Below the pieces are notes generated by a model, which was not told the DNA's origin, made no database searches, and was given only the letters and a program-made list of their open reading frames with translations. This document shows, piece after piece, positions 34,096 through 43,835 of a stretch of DNA of 64,000 nucleotides; the first letter of the stretch is position 1, and every line of letters begins with the position of its first letter. Where the stretch lies: contig JACPUC010000008.1 of the NCBI GenBank assembly GCA_016192455.1, positions 186,001 through 250,000 on the forward strand, written 5' to 3'. Both the position numbers and the translations under genes were made by a program. The DNA comes from Candidatus Tectimicrobiota bacterium (lineage in GTDB: Bacteria; JACPUC01).

Positions 34096-34605
34096 CTACT
34101 TCGGTTTCGCCTCCCCTTTCTCCGGCGCGCCGCCCCGCAGGCCGCCGCGGATGCCTTCCAGGATCACCGGCGCCAACGCCTCGGCCATGCTGCCAAGGGC
34201 GCCGCGCTTCACGTGCAGCAGCTCGACGCCTTTGTCCGTCACCACGAGGATCGCCTCGGGCGTCACCCCCGCTCCCGCGCCGCCGCCCCCACCGACGCCC
34301 TCAGGGGATTGCCCGCCGGAGGTGAATGACGGACCCGTCCCCGAGCCGCCGCCCGCACCCAGCCCAAACCCCACCGAGGCTACCGGGATGATGATCACGC
34401 CTTTCACCTCGCGCCCCTGCCCGAGGACCTTGTCCGCGTTGAGGATGGGCCGCAGCTCCTCCATGAGGGTACGCAGGGTGGCGTCCAAAACCAACGGGCT
34501 CCCCTTGGCGGCAGGCTGCTGCGCCAGGAGGGGTGCGCTGCCCAGCAAGACAGCCAGGGTGACGCCGAGAACTCGTGCGCTCCGTTTGACGATGGTGCGT
34601 GGCAT
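34096..34605 (-). CDS. GerW/YtfJ family protein with signal peptide
   Basis: The 169-residue product has a Sec-type signal (LGVTLAVLLGSAPLLAQ) and then the Spore_YtfJ pattern: GVIIIPVASVGFGLGAGGG, a glycine-rich loop, and GVTPEAILVVTDKGVELLHVKRG. In Bacillus this family is needed for germination, but relatives occur in many non-spore-formers without a known role. The exported form here would lie in the periplasm. The ATG follows GGAGGAACTCTG. It is 60 bases after a gene with a related domain and membrane helices. Confidence 0.78.
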   Translation of the reverse strand: MPRTIVKRSARVLGVTLAVLLGSAPLLAQQPAAKGSPLVLDATLRTLMEELRPILNADKVLGQGREVKGVIIIPVASVGFGLGAGGGSGTGPSFTSGGQSPEGVGGGGGAGAGVTPEAILVVTDKGVELLHVKRGALGSMAEALAPVILEGIRGGLRGGAPEKGEAKPK

Positions 34606-34665
34606 CAGAGTTCCTCCAACATGTCAATGATCGGCTCGATGTGGGGCGCTGGCCGCAGCCGCTCC

Positions 34666-35667
34666 TCATGCGGCCAACCGGCGGGTCCCAAATCCGCTCG
34701 CCGCGCAGGCGCCGATCCCGACGACCGCCAGGAGCGCCCAGAGCATCCAGCCGAGGTACGGCACGAAACCAATCAGACTCACCGCGAGGGCCCCAACGAG
34801 CGCACCCAGGACCCGCCGCTCTCCCGCCAGGGGACGGCCGATGAGCAACGCCAGGGCCACCATCCCGAAGAGCTTCAGAACCAGGCCGAGGAGCGCCACG
34901 ACGGCCAGCGCCGGAATGCCGGCCACCGAGACGAGGAGCAGCGCGCCGAGCGCCACCAGGGCGGCGATCATCACGAGACCCAGCAGGAAGGCGCGGACCG
35001 GACGCCTGCCGCCATAGAGCGCAACACCCTCGATCTGGTTCGGAAAGAGGGCGCTGGCGAGCACCGCCAAGCCGAGCCAACCGAGGTAAAAGAGCACCAG
35101 GAGGCGGAAGGGCCAGGGGATGATGCCGAAGCGCAGACCCTGCTCCGGCGCCAAATCGAGGAGGCGCAGGAGGGCGGCGAGGGTGCGCGAGCCCGTTCCG
35201 CGCTCCGGCGGGGCGGCTGCCCTGGGCTCCCGGAGCATCTGCCAGGCCAGCGGCAGGGAGGCCTCCAGCACCTGGGTGACGAACCCTTTGCGGATTGGAA
35301 AAAACTGCACCGAGGTGGAAGAGAGGACAAGGAGGCCGACCGGCGAGACGAGGCCGCCGCGCAGCTTGCTCGGCGCCTCTCCGGCGGCGGGCGGCCGGGC
35401 CTCGGGCGCCGGGCCGGGAGCTGCCGCCGCGACCGCCATGGTGACGACGGGGATGATCGTATACCCCCGCACCTCCACGGGGCTGCCGAGGGTGACGCCG
35501 GGGGGAAGGGCCTGGAGCGAGGACGCCGCTCTTTTCTCTGCCTGAGGAAACGCCGCGCGGGAGACCGTGAAGGTACCCAGGAAGGCCGCCAGGAGGACGC
35601 CGAGGAGCCACCCCATGCGCCGCCTGCCGCTGGCGGTGCGCCATTGACGCTGCGCCCTGTGGAGCAT
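34666..35667 (-). CDS. Membrane protein with GerW-like exported domain
   Basis: The 333-residue product has an N-terminal hydrophobic segment (MGWLLGVLLAAFLGTFTVS at residues 18-36). A domain follows with GSPVEVRGYTIIPVVTMAVAA, then PVGLLVLSSTSVQFFPIRKG, a pattern like the neighbouring GerW gene. The C-terminal 170 residues hold about four membrane helices. They resemble the hydrophobic domain found at the end of some bactofilin-like proteins (LVSVAGIPALAVVALLGLVLKLFG). The ATG at 35667 follows GGAGAAGGGGCAGGCG. It is the upstream gene of a two-gene leftward unit. Confidence 0.65.
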   Translation of the reverse strand: MLHRAQRQWRTASGRRRMGWLLGVLLAAFLGTFTVSRAAFPQAEKRAASSLQALPPGVTLGSPVEVRGYTIIPVVTMAVAAAAPGPAPEARPPAAGEAPSKLRGGLVSPVGLLVLSSTSVQFFPIRKGFVTQVLEASLPLAWQMLREPRAAAPPERGTGSRTLAALLRLLDLAPEQGLRFGIIPWPFRLLVLFYLGWLGLAVLASALFPNQIEGVALYGGRRPVRAFLLGLVMIAALVALGALLLVSVAGIPALAVVALLGLVLKLFGMVALALLIGRPLAGERRVLGALVGALAVSLIGFVPYLGWMLWALLAVVGIGACAASGFGTRRLAA

Positions 35668-36276
35668 CGCCTGCCCCTTCTCCGCGGCTCGGCGGTGGCG
35701 CGGGGGCGGCTTCTGGAGCGGTGCGCGCCTCCGCCCGACGGATCGCTTGCGCTGCCACATCGGGCGACCGGACGGGCTGCGCCCGGGGAGCGCCCCGCGC
35801 ATCCTTCCCCTGCTACGGCAGCGGCGTGGCGCGGACCACCCTTGCCCCCTGCCGTCGCCCGCCTCGCGCCGCCCGCGGCCATCCGCCCAAGCCGCATACT
35901 CCGGCGCTCGCCGGGGCTGGCGCTCATTGAGATCGACATCCAGCCAGGGGAATGAGTTCCTTGCCGACAGACGCCCCGGTGGAAAGGGTGCTCCGCCCAG
36001 CGCCCTGCTTCCCATCGCCAGCCAGTTCGGTGGATACTCTTCATCATGGTTGCTTTCTGGGTGGTCTGCAAGAAAAGATGACGCCTTGATGAGGGAGCGC
36101 GCTGAGAGATCGGTGAGGAGGCGCTGCCGCGGCAGGGCGAGGCGCGCCGAGCAGGTCCGGGCGATGCGCCCTCCCTGCCACTCACCAGCGTCGGGAGCGC
36201 TGCGGAAACCGGCGGAGAGAGGGAGCGGAGGGGCGCCCAGCCGCGGCGCCATGCCGACCGTATCCAGGAGGAGCTG
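35668..36276. other. Divergent intergenic region
   Basis: About 610 bases lie between the leftward GerW-like membrane gene and the rightward M50-like gene. Long frames cross it on both strands, but their residues are Arg/Ser/Pro-rich and they continue as antisense of flanking genes. No promoter or RNA element was recognised. Confidence 0.35.
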
Positions 36277-36975
36277 ATGTCCATGTCGTCCGAGATGCGT
36301 CTCAGGCGGATCAACTACCGCCAGCTCACGCTGTTCATGGGGATCGGGCTGGCCGGCCTGTTGCTCTGGTTCACCCCGGTCATCCTGCCGTTCAAAATCT
36401 TCGTCGTCTTCCTCCACGAGACCTTCCATGCGCTGGCGGCGGTGGCGACCGGGGGGCGGGTGCTGGAGATGCAGGTGTCGATCTGGCAAAGCGGCTACGT
36501 GAAGAGCAGCGGCGGCGTCAGCGTTATCGTGGCCTCGGCTGGCTACGTGGGCAGCGCGGTGTTCGGCGGCCTCCTGCTCATCCTGGCGGCGCGGGACGAT
36601 CTGGCGCAGGCGCTCTTCGGGGTTCTCGCCGCGCTCTTCGCCATCGTCACCCTGCTCTTCGTGCGCAACGCCTTTGGCCTCTTCTTTGGTCTCGGGGCCA
36701 CCGCCCTCTTCGCCCTGCTGGCGTGGAAGAACCCGCCTTACTCAGCCTACTTCGTTGATGTGCTGGCGGTACTCTCCTCCCTCTATGCCATCTATGACCT
36801 GGCTGATTTCCTGCTTTACGGCGGCCCAACGGATGCCACGATCCTTGCCGCCGTCACGCATGTCCCGGCGACGATCTGGGCGATCCTCTGGACCGTCATC
36901 TCCTTCGTCGTGGTCTTCGCGTCGTTCCGCGTCGCGGTTCGGGCCAAGCCGCCCGCCGCTGGCGCGCCATCCTAG
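36277..36975 (+). CDS. M50B-like membrane metalloprotease
   Basis: The 232-residue protein has about six hydrophobic segments. The second contains HETFHA (His47, Glu48, His51), the zinc-binding HExxH motif placed inside a helix as in M50 site-2 and M50B-like proteases. A later VDVLAVLSSLYAIYDLADF may supply the third ligand. The start is the ATG after CCAGGAGGAGCTG. It could cleave membrane proteins or signal peptides. It is single-copy and not next to a sigma or anti-sigma gene, so a regulatory target is unknown. Confidence 0.78.
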   Translation: MSMSSEMRLRRINYRQLTLFMGIGLAGLLLWFTPVILPFKIFVVFLHETFHALAAVATGGRVLEMQVSIWQSGYVKSSGGVSVIVASAGYVGSAVFGGLLLILAARDDLAQALFGVLAALFAIVTLLFVRNAFGLFFGLGATALFALLAWKNPPYSAYFVDVLAVLSSLYAIYDLADFLLYGGPTDATILAAVTHVPATIWAILWTVISFVVVFASFRVAVRAKPPAAGAPS

Positions 36976-37043
36976 GCCGCGCGCGTTACCGCGCCGGGCT
37001 GATGCGCGACCATGTTTCCGCAATCAGGGAGGACGCGCTCGCG

Positions 37044-37255
37044 ATGCTTGAAGCGACGTGGCTCAGCTCAGACATGCTCCGCTTCCTCGTGCTGCCCCTT
37101 CTCATCCTCCTCTCGAGGATCAGGTCAGCCTGTTTAACCCGAACTCGTATATCTCCGTGTTCGACGTGCGCTCGGTGAGCAATGGCGCACCCTCCACGGG
37201 GGTGTTGCAGAAGAACGTCCTCGGCACCATGCGCTCGTTCCGGAAAGCCAAGTAG
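37044..37255 (+). pseudogene. Possible frameshifted small membrane gene
   Basis: An ATG at 37044 after GGGAGG begins MLEATWLSSDMLRFLVLPLLILLSRI, which looks like a short membrane protein start, but this frame ends soon after. One frame over, the region continues SLFNPNSYISVFDVRSVSNGA, which has a natural composition, up to a stop at 37255. The two halves could be one small gene broken by a frameshift, or the pattern could be chance. No family was recognised. Confidence 0.3.
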
Positions 37256-37368
37256 GCCCGAACGCACAGCCCCGGACTGGTTTCGCGGCTCCTGCCGCCT
37301 CCTTGGCTCGCCTCCGCCGCCGCTGGGGCATCGTCTCGGTAGCGTGGAAGAAGAGCGGGGAAGGGAAC

Positions 37369-37977
37369 ATGTCCTCACCTTACATCGCCGCGATCATTCT
37401 CGGCCTCCTCCATGGCCTGGAACCCGGACACGGCTGGCCCGTAGCGGCGCTCTGGGCAACGCAACGGCGACGCGCGCCCTTGCAGGGGGTGCTGGCCGGA
37501 GCCGTGCTGTCGGCGTTCCACTTGATCTCGTCGCTTGCCGTGGTCGCGGCGTTCATCCTCTTCGCGCGCGCCTTCTGGCTGGGCAACACGGCTCTGCTGC
37601 GTTACGCCGCGGCGGCAACGCTCTTCGGGCTTGCGGCGCTGTCATGGCGGCGGGCCAATCACCACCATCCGCGGGAACGACACCCGGCTACGCTGGCGGA
37701 GTTTGCAGCCTTTGCCTTTGTTCTCGGTTTTGTTCACGAGGAAGAGTTCGCAGTGCTGGCGCTCTGCGCCTCCCGGCCGGCGGGGGTGGGTTGCTTCTGG
37801 CTCATGCTGGTGTACGCTCTGGCGGTCTCCGCGGCCATCATGGTCCTGACGCTGGCGGCCCTCCGCGCGCTCACGCGCTTCGAGCGCCAGCGGCACCTCC
37901 TGGAGCATCGCCTGCCGCGCGTCATGGCCGTGGTGCTGGCGCTCCTCGGTATCCTCAGCCTCCTCGGCTGGCTCTAG
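37369..37977 (+). CDS. NicO/RcnA-like nickel/cobalt transporter
   Basis: The 202-residue protein has about six hydrophobic segments. The first carries GLLHGLEPGHGWPV, the H-x-x-x-P-x-H type motif of the NicO family, and a His-rich cytoplasmic loop (RRANHHHPRERHP) follows. FVHEEEFAVLAL lies in a later helix. Such proteins move Ni2+ or Co2+, outward for RcnA and inward for NixA-type relatives; direction cannot be assigned here. The ATG follows GGGGAAGGGAAC. No urease or hydrogenase gene is adjacent. Confidence 0.75.
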   Translation: MSSPYIAAIILGLLHGLEPGHGWPVAALWATQRRRAPLQGVLAGAVLSAFHLISSLAVVAAFILFARAFWLGNTALLRYAAAATLFGLAALSWRRANHHHPRERHPATLAEFAAFAFVLGFVHEEEFAVLALCASRPAGVGCFWLMLVYALAVSAAIMVLTLAALRALTRFERQRHLLEHRLPRVMAVVLALLGILSLLGWL

Positions 37978-38365
37978 GGGCGGGTTTCGGGACGGGCCGC
38001 GCGAATGTGACAGGCAGAAGATGAACGGCTCATGAGAGGTTATGTGGGGCGCAAGGAATCCCCACACCCGCCAGGCCTCAAGGGCTTCGCGGCAGCCCGC
38101 GCCACAGGGGGCGCCCAGGTTGTAGCTTTCGCGCGGCTGCGGTGCGCCCGCATCCTAGAGCAGGGCCGCGCCGAACTTTGGAGAGCGACAGCAACGGAAA
38201 CGAGACGAACATTGTGCGTTGCCTTTCGTTGTATATTCGTATATCTTAAGTGAGCTGCCCCCTGAAGCGCAGCGGGCGGGCTCGACCGCCAGGGCGTGTG
38301 CACGGGGTTGGCAGGCGACATGGGTCTGCTTGGATTGCCGGGGACGGCTCGTGGAGGGTTTCAGG
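37978..38365. other. Intergenic region with AT-rich patch
   Basis: The 388 bases contain a hairpin TGTGGGG/CCCCACA (38043-38066) without a T-run, then a clear AT-rich stretch near 38210-38250 that carries the candidate promoter described separately. The frame running from 38219 into the radical SAM gene is not supported as an N-terminal extension. Confidence 0.4.
38219..38247 (+). promoter_or_regulatory. Candidate promoter of SPL-like radical SAM gene
   Basis: TTGCCT and TATCTT are separated by 17 bases in a locally AT-rich patch, about 120 bases upstream of the radical SAM start at 38366. Other TATATT-like hexamers overlap, so the exact -10 is uncertain. Confidence 0.35.
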
Positions 38366-39400
38366 ATGGCCGCGCAGCAAGCGCTCTTCATGGCTGCCGG
38401 CGACGGGTCGCGCGGCTCGCTGCCGCGGACGCCGCGGCAGGCGGAGGTGGCGGCGCGCCGCAACGGGGTGGAGTACGTCGAGCTGCCCTGCCGCACCCTG
38501 CTGAACAAAACGACCAACCCGCACCTGTCGTTCACCTGGACCATCAACCCCTACCGCGGCTGCGAGTTCGGCTGCGCCTACTGCTACGCGCGCTACACCC
38601 ACGAGTTCATGGGCTACGACGACCCCGCGAACTTCGAGCGCCGCATCTTCGTGAAGACGAACGCCGCGCCGGCGCTGGCGCGGCAGGCGCGCGCCCAGCA
38701 CTTCGACGGCCGGCCCATCGCCCTGGGCACCGCCACCGACCCCTACCAACCGGCCGAGCGGCTCTTTCGGGTGACGCGCGGCATCCTCGAAACCCTGCGC
38801 CGCTACCCGAAGCTGCGCCTCTCCATCGTCACCAAATCCGCCCTGGTGAAGCGCGACACGGCGCTCCTGGCCGAGCTGGCTCGGCGCGGCGCCGTCACCG
38901 TCGGCTTCACGATCATCACCCTCGACCGCCGCCTGGCCCGCACCCTCGAGCCGCGCGCCGCCACGCCGCAGCGCCGTCTGCGGACGATGCGTCACCTGCA
39001 CGACGCGGGCGTGCCGGTCGCCCTGCTCGTCAGCCCTATCCTGCCGCACCTCACCGACGCCGCCGCCGACCTCGAGCGCCTCATCATCGCCGCCCGCCAG
39101 GCCGGCGCCGCGACGCTGCGCTGCAACCCGCTCTGGCTCTCCTCAAGCTCCCGCAAGACCTTCTTCCCCTGGCTGCGGCAGCACTTCCCGCAGCTTCTGC
39201 CGGCTTACCGCCGCATCTACAGCCAAGGGATGTACCAGAGCGAGGCCTACATCACCCGCGTCACGTCGTTGATGGCGCGGCTCGCCGCAAAGCACGGCCT
39301 GGCCTACGGCACCGCCGATGAGTTCGCGCCCGAGGGGAACGAGGCGCCCGGCACGGAGGCGCCGCCGCAGCCCCAGCAGCTTACTCTGGCCGGGTCGTAG
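38366..39400 (+). CDS. SPL-like radical SAM protein (COG1533)
   Basis: The 344-residue product has WTINPYRGCEFGCAYCYAR with Cys66, 70 and 73 as iron-sulfur ligands, then FMGYDDPANFERRIFVK, GTATDPYQPAE and SIVTKSALVKRD. This is the pattern of the Rv2578c/PA0069-type COG1533 family related to spore photoproduct lyase. The specific reaction is not known. The ATG at 38366 follows GTGGAGG. No SASP or spore gene is nearby, so a spore repair function is not indicated. It stands alone in its direction, with a repeat copy just past its stop. Confidence 0.82.
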   Translation: MAAQQALFMAAGDGSRGSLPRTPRQAEVAARRNGVEYVELPCRTLLNKTTNPHLSFTWTINPYRGCEFGCAYCYARYTHEFMGYDDPANFERRIFVKTNAAPALARQARAQHFDGRPIALGTATDPYQPAERLFRVTRGILETLRRYPKLRLSIVTKSALVKRDTALLAELARRGAVTVGFTIITLDRRLARTLEPRAATPQRRLRTMRHLHDAGVPVALLVSPILPHLTDAAADLERLIIAARQAGAATLRCNPLWLSSSSRKTFFPWLRQHFPQLLPAYRRIYSQGMYQSEAYITRVTSLMARLAAKHGLAYGTADEFAPEGNEAPGTEAPPQPQQLTLAGS

Positions 39401-39460
39401 CCAGCTCCCGGATCAAACTCGGGTCTATCGGTTAAGAAGAAGGGAAGAAGAAGGGAAAGG

Positions 39461-39520
39461 CGAGGGAGCCTTGCCCCCTCGCGCACCCCATTTACGCGAG
39501 CCGCTGCGCAGCTCGCGGGG
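39461..39520 (+). repeat. Left copy of 60-bp inverted repeat
   Basis: This 60-base segment matches the reverse complement of 41793-41852 at 57 of 60 positions by eye. It contains its own inner palindrome (GCGAGCCGCTGCGCAGCTCGC). It begins 61 bases past the stop of the SPL-like gene. Confidence 0.8.
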
Positions 39521-39651
39521 GAGCAGGGCGGGGGGAGGAAGGACAACCGCGCGTCCTCGGCTGCCGAAGAGTCTCCGCGGTCTCTGCGTCTCCGTGGTGA
39601 TTTGCCCCCTCGGGGATTGCTGATTCACCCGCGCAAACCTGGAGAGCGGAA

Positions 39652-39957
39652 ATGCTGCGAGCAAGAATGACGAGGCTGCTGGGACTGCTGACGCTGGCCG
39701 GCTGCTCGACGATTCCGGGCAGGATGCCGGCGGCGAAGGTTCCCGGCTTCTTCTACGGCGTCTGGCACGGCCTCATCAGCGTCGGCACCCTCATCGCCAG
39801 CTTCTTCACCGACCACGTCACCATGTACGCCACCCCCAACAGCGGCCCCTGGTACGACCTCGGCTTCCTCATCGGCGTGGTGGCGATTTTTGGAGCATTG
39901 CGGGAGCAGAGGGGCAGGAGTGAGGAGCGAACACAAAGGGCACAACAAAACGGTTGA
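39652..39957 (+). CDS. Small putative lipoprotein
   Basis: The 101-residue product starts with a basic hydrophobic segment and a lipobox-like LTLAGC|S near residue 18. VPGFFYGVWHGLISVGTLIASFF follows, then YATPNSGPWYDLGFLIGVVAIFGAL, a second membrane stretch. This combination occurs in a widespread family of small bacterial proteins without assigned function. The ATG at 39652 follows GGAGAGCGGAA. It is convergent with the AT-rich gene, with only 21 bases between stops. It lies inside the segment bounded by the 60-bp inverted repeats. Confidence 0.7.
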   Translation: MLRARMTRLLGLLTLAGCSTIPGRMPAAKVPGFFYGVWHGLISVGTLIASFFTDHVTMYATPNSGPWYDLGFLIGVVAIFGALREQRGRSEERTQRAQQNG

Positions 39958-39978
39958 AACTTGATAAAAGGGCATCAA

Positions 39979-41028
39979 CTAGCGGTCGCTTGAATCTGGC
40001 TTCCCTTCAGACCTCCAGGGGTACTCATCCTGCCATGATCTTCTTAGTTCTTTAACCTTTTCCTCAGCCCATTTCGTTGCCGCCTCGAGTACATTCATTA
40101 GTGTTTCAGAAGAATACGAATACTCCTTAATGACCTTTGATGTTACTGAAGAACCGCGAACCGTGTAGCTGCTTTCTGAACCCGCAAGTCTTAGGATGAC
40201 GGCGACCCATTTACTATTTTCTACGTCTCGCAATTCTGCTAGATGACCCCCGCGCGAACTATCGTCAATCATAACAAAACGTGCGACCGAACCGTAAACA
40301 ATAAGTTTCTGTTGCAGGCTGTAGTCTAAATGTTCAGGTATTTCCTTTAAGAGTATAGGCTCGTAGCCTAATTCTAGCAAGGCATCTTTAATGATCCCTA
40401 ATCTTTTCATACCATCCTCTTCGTAATCCCCAAGTAGAAGTACCGTCTTTTCCTTGAATTTATTTAGATAATCGGAAAGAGAGAGCGAACGCTCACGGGC
40501 TTTTTGAACATACAATAGATGAACAAAAACCTCATCCTTCGCCCTTGAAACTGCATGTCGAGTATCCCAAAAGTCAACACTACGATTGGCAAAGATTTCC
40601 GCATAGTCAATCTTTCTGCTCCAAGTATCGACTTTGAATGAGACGCCTATAAGACGAAGCGATGCTGTTTCTGATGTAAGCCGAAAAGGGAATCTTCCTT
40701 CGTGTGGCAGGCCAATTATTGTAATGTCCTTGGCGGCAATATAATAATGCGGTTCTAGTCTTGAAACGCGTCTTGGAGTATTTAGAAAGAGTTCCTCGAT
40801 CCGCTGGCTTGACCTCTTAACGAAGAGTGTGGGTCGATCTTTCTTAACATATTCATAGCCGGCACCAAATTTCGTTGAAACGTAACCAATTGTTTCGCCA
40901 GATAGATAGGGCATGCGTAATAAACTTTTTCGACCTTCTTGTGGAACGAATCTTTCTACAGTCTCGAGGTATGCCTCTTTGTAGGTTTCTAAATACTCCT
41001 GCAATAGCTCTTCGGTCACATTCTTCAT
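39979..41028 (-). CDS. Unknown AT-rich gene, possible nucleotide-fold defence-type protein
   Basis: The 349-residue product has an N-terminal alpha-helical region and a middle part of predicted beta character. The C-terminal domain reads VLLLGDYEEDGMKRLGIIKDALLELGY, then RFVMIDDSSRGGHLAELRDVEN. That resembles TIR-like or deoxyribosyltransferase-like Rossmann folds in stand-alone immunity proteins, where a conserved (I/V)DDS..(S/G)GH.xEL loop recurs; this is inference. Codons are strongly AT-rich compared with all neighbours. The ATG at 41028 has no strong ribosome binding site. It follows the NTF2-like gene by 23 bases in the same direction. Confidence 0.7.
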   Translation of the reverse strand: MKNVTEELLQEYLETYKEAYLETVERFVPQEGRKSLLRMPYLSGETIGYVSTKFGAGYEYVKKDRPTLFVKRSSQRIEELFLNTPRRVSRLEPHYYIAAKDITIIGLPHEGRFPFRLTSETASLRLIGVSFKVDTWSRKIDYAEIFANRSVDFWDTRHAVSRAKDEVFVHLLYVQKARERSLSLSDYLNKFKEKTVLLLGDYEEDGMKRLGIIKDALLELGYEPILLKEIPEHLDYSLQQKLIVYGSVARFVMIDDSSRGGHLAELRDVENSKWVAVILRLAGSESSYTVRGSSVTSKVIKEYSYSSETLMNVLEAATKWAEEKVKELRRSWQDEYPWRSEGKPDSSDR

Positions 41029-41051
41029 CTTGCGTGAACCCACGTTCGTCC

Positions 41052-41471
41052 TCACCGCGCCGTCGCGTACCCCCGCTCGGCGTAGGGGAAGCCGCGCAGT
41101 TCGCTGTCGGCGGTCATGAGCCAGTTGTAGTAGGGGCGGACTTCGGCGATCTTGCCGGCGCGGATGATGTACCACTCGGCGCCGCGGACGGCGAGGCGCT
41201 TGCTTCCGCCGGGGGGCGTCCAGAAGCAGGTCCACTCGACGACGATCTCGTTGCCCTGTTCGAGGGCGTGGTCGATCAGCCACTCGGCGTTGAACTGCGC
41301 GGTGAGCTTGGCGTTGAAGCGCACCAAGTGGTCGACGCCGCGCGTCGGCTCCTGCCCCGCCAGGTAGTAGTGCACCACGTCGTCGGTGAAGACCGCCTGC
41401 TGCGCCTCCAGATCATGCCGGTTCAACGCCTCGTAGTAGCGCCGAATAAGCTCCACATGCCGCTCGCCCAT
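41052..41471 (-). CDS. NTF2-like (SnoaL-type) protein
   Basis: The 139-residue product begins HVELIRRYYEALNRHDLEAQQAVFTDDVVHYYLAG and continues with NEIVVEWTCFWTPPGGSKRLAVRGAEWYIIRAGKIAEVRPYYNW. This is the alpha-beta cone pattern of SnoaL/NTF2-like proteins, which include isomerases, hydrolases and binding proteins. The ATG at 41471 follows AAGGAGGGCATC. Its codons match the GC-rich genome, unlike the next gene. Substrate and activity are unknown. Confidence 0.8.
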   Translation of the reverse strand: MGERHVELIRRYYEALNRHDLEAQQAVFTDDVVHYYLAGQEPTRGVDHLVRFNAKLTAQFNAEWLIDHALEQGNEIVVEWTCFWTPPGGSKRLAVRGAEWYIIRAGKIAEVRPYYNWLMTADSELRGFPYAERGYATAR

Positions 41472-41870
41472 GATGCCCTCCTTAAAGTGAGAACCACAGA
41501 TGGACACGGATGGACACGGATCGACTTGTAGGGGCGGTTCGCGAACCGCCCTCCGAGCAGCCTCCTGTTGAGCAGCCAGGGGGGCGCGGCAAGCAGCGCC
41601 CCTACAGCCGAGGCGCCCAATCCTTCGACATGAAAGATGGGCGGCCCCTCCAACGATGCAGACGCTCGTTTCAAGGGGGTAATTTCTGTGGGCGACCATT
41701 GCTCCCCCACACCCCCAATCCCCGTAAGGGCGGTTCGCGAACCGCCCCTACAAGTCGCGGTACGCCTGCCGAAGTCTGCCTCGACGTTCCGCCCCCGCGA
41801 GCCGCGCAGCGGCTCGCGTGAATGGGGTGCGCGAGGGGGCAATGCTCCCTCGCACCCTTCCTCCCAATCC
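41472..41870. repeat. Cluster of interspersed repeats
   Basis: This gap holds several repeat elements shared with the 30.6-31.2 kb array: the palindrome GGGCGGTTCGCGAACCGCCC twice (41532-41551 and 41728-41747) and an ACAGATGGACACGGATGGACA-type motif near 41493. It ends with the right copy of the 60-bp inverted repeat (41793-41852). The frames seen here come from repeats, not genes. Confidence 0.8.
41793..41852 (-). repeat. Right copy of 60-bp inverted repeat
   Basis: This is the reverse-complement partner of 39461-39520, with three differences in 60 bases. It ends 18 bases before the stop of proS. The pair encloses the small lipoprotein, the AT-rich unknown gene and the NTF2-like gene. Confidence 0.8.
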
Positions 41871-43358
<1,488 letters not shown>

Positions 43359-43568
43359 CTACGCTTCAGTCGGGGCCGGGTGCTCCGCGACGGCTGGCGC
43401 CGCGATGCAGCATTGGATCAGGCGTGGCGTGGAGAAGGGTGCAGAGGGGCGTCCCGCTCGCCTCCGGCGCCGTGAGGCCCAAGGCGGCAAGCCGCGGGCT
43501 CCGGCCTCTCCGTGAGCCGCGGCGGCGATGCGCGCCGGGGAAGGCCGCGACACCCAGCACCAGCGTTC

Positions 43569-43597
43569 ATGATACGTGCGCTGCAAAAAGTTGTCAA
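43569..43597 (-). promoter_or_regulatory. Sigma70-type promoter of proS
   Basis: On the minus strand a perfect -35 TTGACA (43592-43597), a 17-base spacer and a -10 TATCAT (43569-43574) point at proS. The predicted start is near 43562, about 240 bases before the ATG. The leader was checked by eye for a T-box-like or small-ORF element, and nothing convincing was found. Confidence 0.65.
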
Positions 43598-43835
43598 TTT
43601 GTTGTCCTGATCTGCCGATACGGGAGATGTGACAAGAGATCGGCTCACCGGGCGCGGCGCGGCGCAGCGAGCAGCACGCCGCCTCCACGACCGGACGAGG
43701 AGCCGGAAGCTGCACCGACGGGGTTGTCGTTCGGCCACGGAGGAGCACCGCGGAGTCTGCCGCGCCTGCCTGGGAGGTACGCTGCTCCCCCGCCTCACGG
43801 CGCGGCGTCTCAGCTCAAGATGATTGGAGAGAGCC

